A program made the position numbers and the translations under genes. A stretch of DNA of 44,191 nt from Methanomassiliicoccales archaeon. GTDB lineage: Archaea > Thermoplasmatota > Thermoplasmata > Methanomassiliicoccales > UBA472. Location of the stretch: the NCBI GenBank assembly GCA_036504055.1, contig DASXVU010000021.1:1-44191 (forward strand), written 5' to 3'. Below the pieces are notes generated by a model that was not told the DNA's origin, ran no database searches, and saw only the letters and a list, made by a program, of their open reading frames with translations. This document shows positions 43,277 through 44,191 of this stretch, one piece after another (the first letter of the stretch is position 1; every line of letters starts with the position of its first letter).

Positions 43277-44131
43277 ATGTCGAATAGTGATCGGTCAAAA
43301 ATCTCTCTTGGCTGTCATGGCAGAGGTGAAATAGGGCCGAGTGCCTTCCTTTCGGGTGTGAACCGGATAGACCTATTGCTGGGAACATTGGATGAGGCGG
43401 TGCGGGACAGGATATTCACCGGAAATACCGGCGTTCTTTTCTCTGGAGGCATCGACAGCAGTGTGGTCGCAGCTCTGGCGGCCCGACATTCCAGTCCATC
43501 CCTGTACACCGTGGGCGTGGAAGGCGCGAGCGATCTGACCGTGGCCAAGAGCACGGCGGAGGGGCTCGGCCTGGATTGGGTCGGGGTGGTCGTGGGCGAG
43601 GAGGAGATCCGTCAGGCCATCAAAGGCATGGTGCCATTCTTCGGGTCCTCACCCCTGACGCTCTCCTTCGAGATGCCTCTCTATCTGATTCTCGGTGTGG
43701 CGGCGGAGGACCTGCTTTTATGCGGCCAGGGGGCGGACGAGCTATATGCTGGATATTCCAGATATCGTTCGATGGAAGAGGCTCAGATGAGGGCGACCAT
43801 GTCCCACGACCTTGAGGCATTGATCGCCCATGGTATGGGTGCGGAGAAGCAGGCCGCGGACTCGTTCGGAAAGATGCTAATCCATCCGTTCCTGGACCCG
43901 GAGGTGGTCAAGGTGTCGCTCGACCTGCCCCTGGAAATGCTATTGCGCGGCGATGAGAACAAAGCCATCTTACGCGATGTCGGCCGTGCGCTGGGACTTG
44001 GGCCGATCGCTGACCGGAAGAAGAAAGCCGCGCAATACGGGTCAGGCATCATGAACGCCATGAAGAAGATGGCCAAGCGCGACGGCCTTACACTGGGTGA
44101 AATGGTGGACAGGCTGGCAGAAGAGCAATGA
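43277..44131 (+). CDS. Asparagine-synthetase-like PP-loop protein without glutaminase domain
   Basis: This 284-residue protein is only the synthetase half of AsnB. The PP-loop reads VLFSGGIDSSVVAALAA near residue 53, later motifs are CGQGADELYAGYSRYR (near residue 150) and PFLDPEVVKVSLDLP. The N-terminal Cys-dependent glutamine amidotransferase domain is absent, so it must use free ammonia or a separate amidotransferase, or modify a different substrate. Short archaeal forms like this are known but not characterised. The stop overlaps the next ATG by four bases (44128-44131), suggesting a small operon. Confidence 0.82.
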   Translation: MSNSDRSKISLGCHGRGEIGPSAFLSGVNRIDLLLGTLDEAVRDRIFTGNTGVLFSGGIDSSVVAALAARHSSPSLYTVGVEGASDLTVAKSTAEGLGLDWVGVVVGEEEIRQAIKGMVPFFGSSPLTLSFEMPLYLILGVAAEDLLLCGQGADELYAGYSRYRSMEEAQMRATMSHDLEALIAHGMGAEKQAADSFGKMLIHPFLDPEVVKVSLDLPLEMLLRGDENKAILRDVGRALGLGPIADRKKKAAQYGSGIMNAMKKMAKRDGLTLGEMVDRLAEEQ

Positions 44132-44191
44132 TTAAGCCTTTCACCGATGTAACTGAATGCATGGAATATCAGGAGACCTTGGACTGGCTTT
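44128..44191 (+). CDS. Partial gene, possibly folylpolyglutamate/dihydrofolate synthase-like
   Basis: Only 21 codons remain before the window ends: MIKPFTDVTECM then EYQETLDWL. The phrase MEYQETLDWL is reminiscent of the N-terminus of FolC/Mur-ligase family proteins (M-x-Y-x-E-x-L-D-W-L), which would fit a start at the ATG at 44158. That is weak evidence. The upstream ATG overlaps the stop of the previous gene, so the two are in one operon. Confidence 0.4.
   Translation, partial: MIKPFTDVTECMEYQETLDWL

Overview
The window is archaeal and most likely from a methylotrophic methanogen of the Methanomassiliicoccales (Thermoplasmatota). The archaeal assignment rests on an archaeal replication factor C small subunit, ribosomal protein eL40, the ABCE1/RLI recycling ATPase, the archaeal-type riboflavin synthase RibC and FAD synthase RibL, a zinc-finger topoisomerase IA, and many genes preceded by a TATA-like box about 25 bases from the start codon. 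The order-level assignment is inferred from two monomethylamine methyltransferase genes (mtmB) that each carry an in-frame amber codon at the pyrrolysine position. No pyl genes and no tRNA-Pyl are visible here. Layout of 1-8021, the methylamine block: a gene starting off the left edge (minus), then mtmC1-mtmB1 (plus), facing a second pair mtmB2-mtmC2 (minus). The two pairs end tail to tail across a 214-base gap that holds two perfect inverted repeats. Upstream of mtmC2 on the minus strand lie a DUF1638 gene, an orphan third corrinoid protein, glnK (P-II) and amtB (ammonium transporter). Together these suggest uptake of ammonium and perhaps methylammonium, MtmB demethylation of monomethylamine onto MtmC corrinoid, and nitrogen sensing of the released ammonia. 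In both mtmB genes a hairpin starts six bases after the amber codon, in the position of the PYLIS element. Region 8022-14918: a 0.6-kb non-coding stretch, a flavin disulfide reductase with a His-rich tail, and then the most notable locus. This is a radical SAM/SPASM enzyme (minus) preceded by a 32-codon gene for a Cys-containing peptide (11583-11681), a probable RiPP precursor and maturase pair. A hairpin plus eight U residues lies between precursor and maturase and could act as an attenuator. A PHP-domain protein, a flavodiiron F420H2 oxidase-like protein and a DedA membrane protein follow. Region 14949-26662 is mostly housekeeping: RLI/ABCE1, methionyl-tRNA synthetase overlapping a second PHP gene, a roadblock/LC7 protein, an unrecognised helical protein, FtsZ, a PUA/PAPS-reductase-like/ferredoxin fusion, a class I aminotransferase and a small hypothetical protein. 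Region 26918-33836: a compact ribB-ribL-ribC-ribH flavin operon, a phosphoglucose/phosphomannose isomerase, serine hydroxymethyltransferase, a Ncs6/TtuA-type tRNA thiolase, RFC small subunit and eL40 (49 codons). Region 33974-44191: a response-regulator/DUF835 fusion, enolase, a nicotinate phosphoribosyltransferase-like enzyme with a TTG start, an OsmC-like protein, an Lrp/AsnC regulator, a small zinc-ribbon protein, a CobW-like GTPase overlapping a His-tailed partner, topoisomerase IA with a Lys/Ala-rich tail, an asparagine-synthetase-like protein without a glutaminase domain, and the start of a possible FolC-like gene. No rRNA, tRNA, CRISPR array or insertion sequence was recognised. All assignments come from reading motifs by eye; no database search was run.
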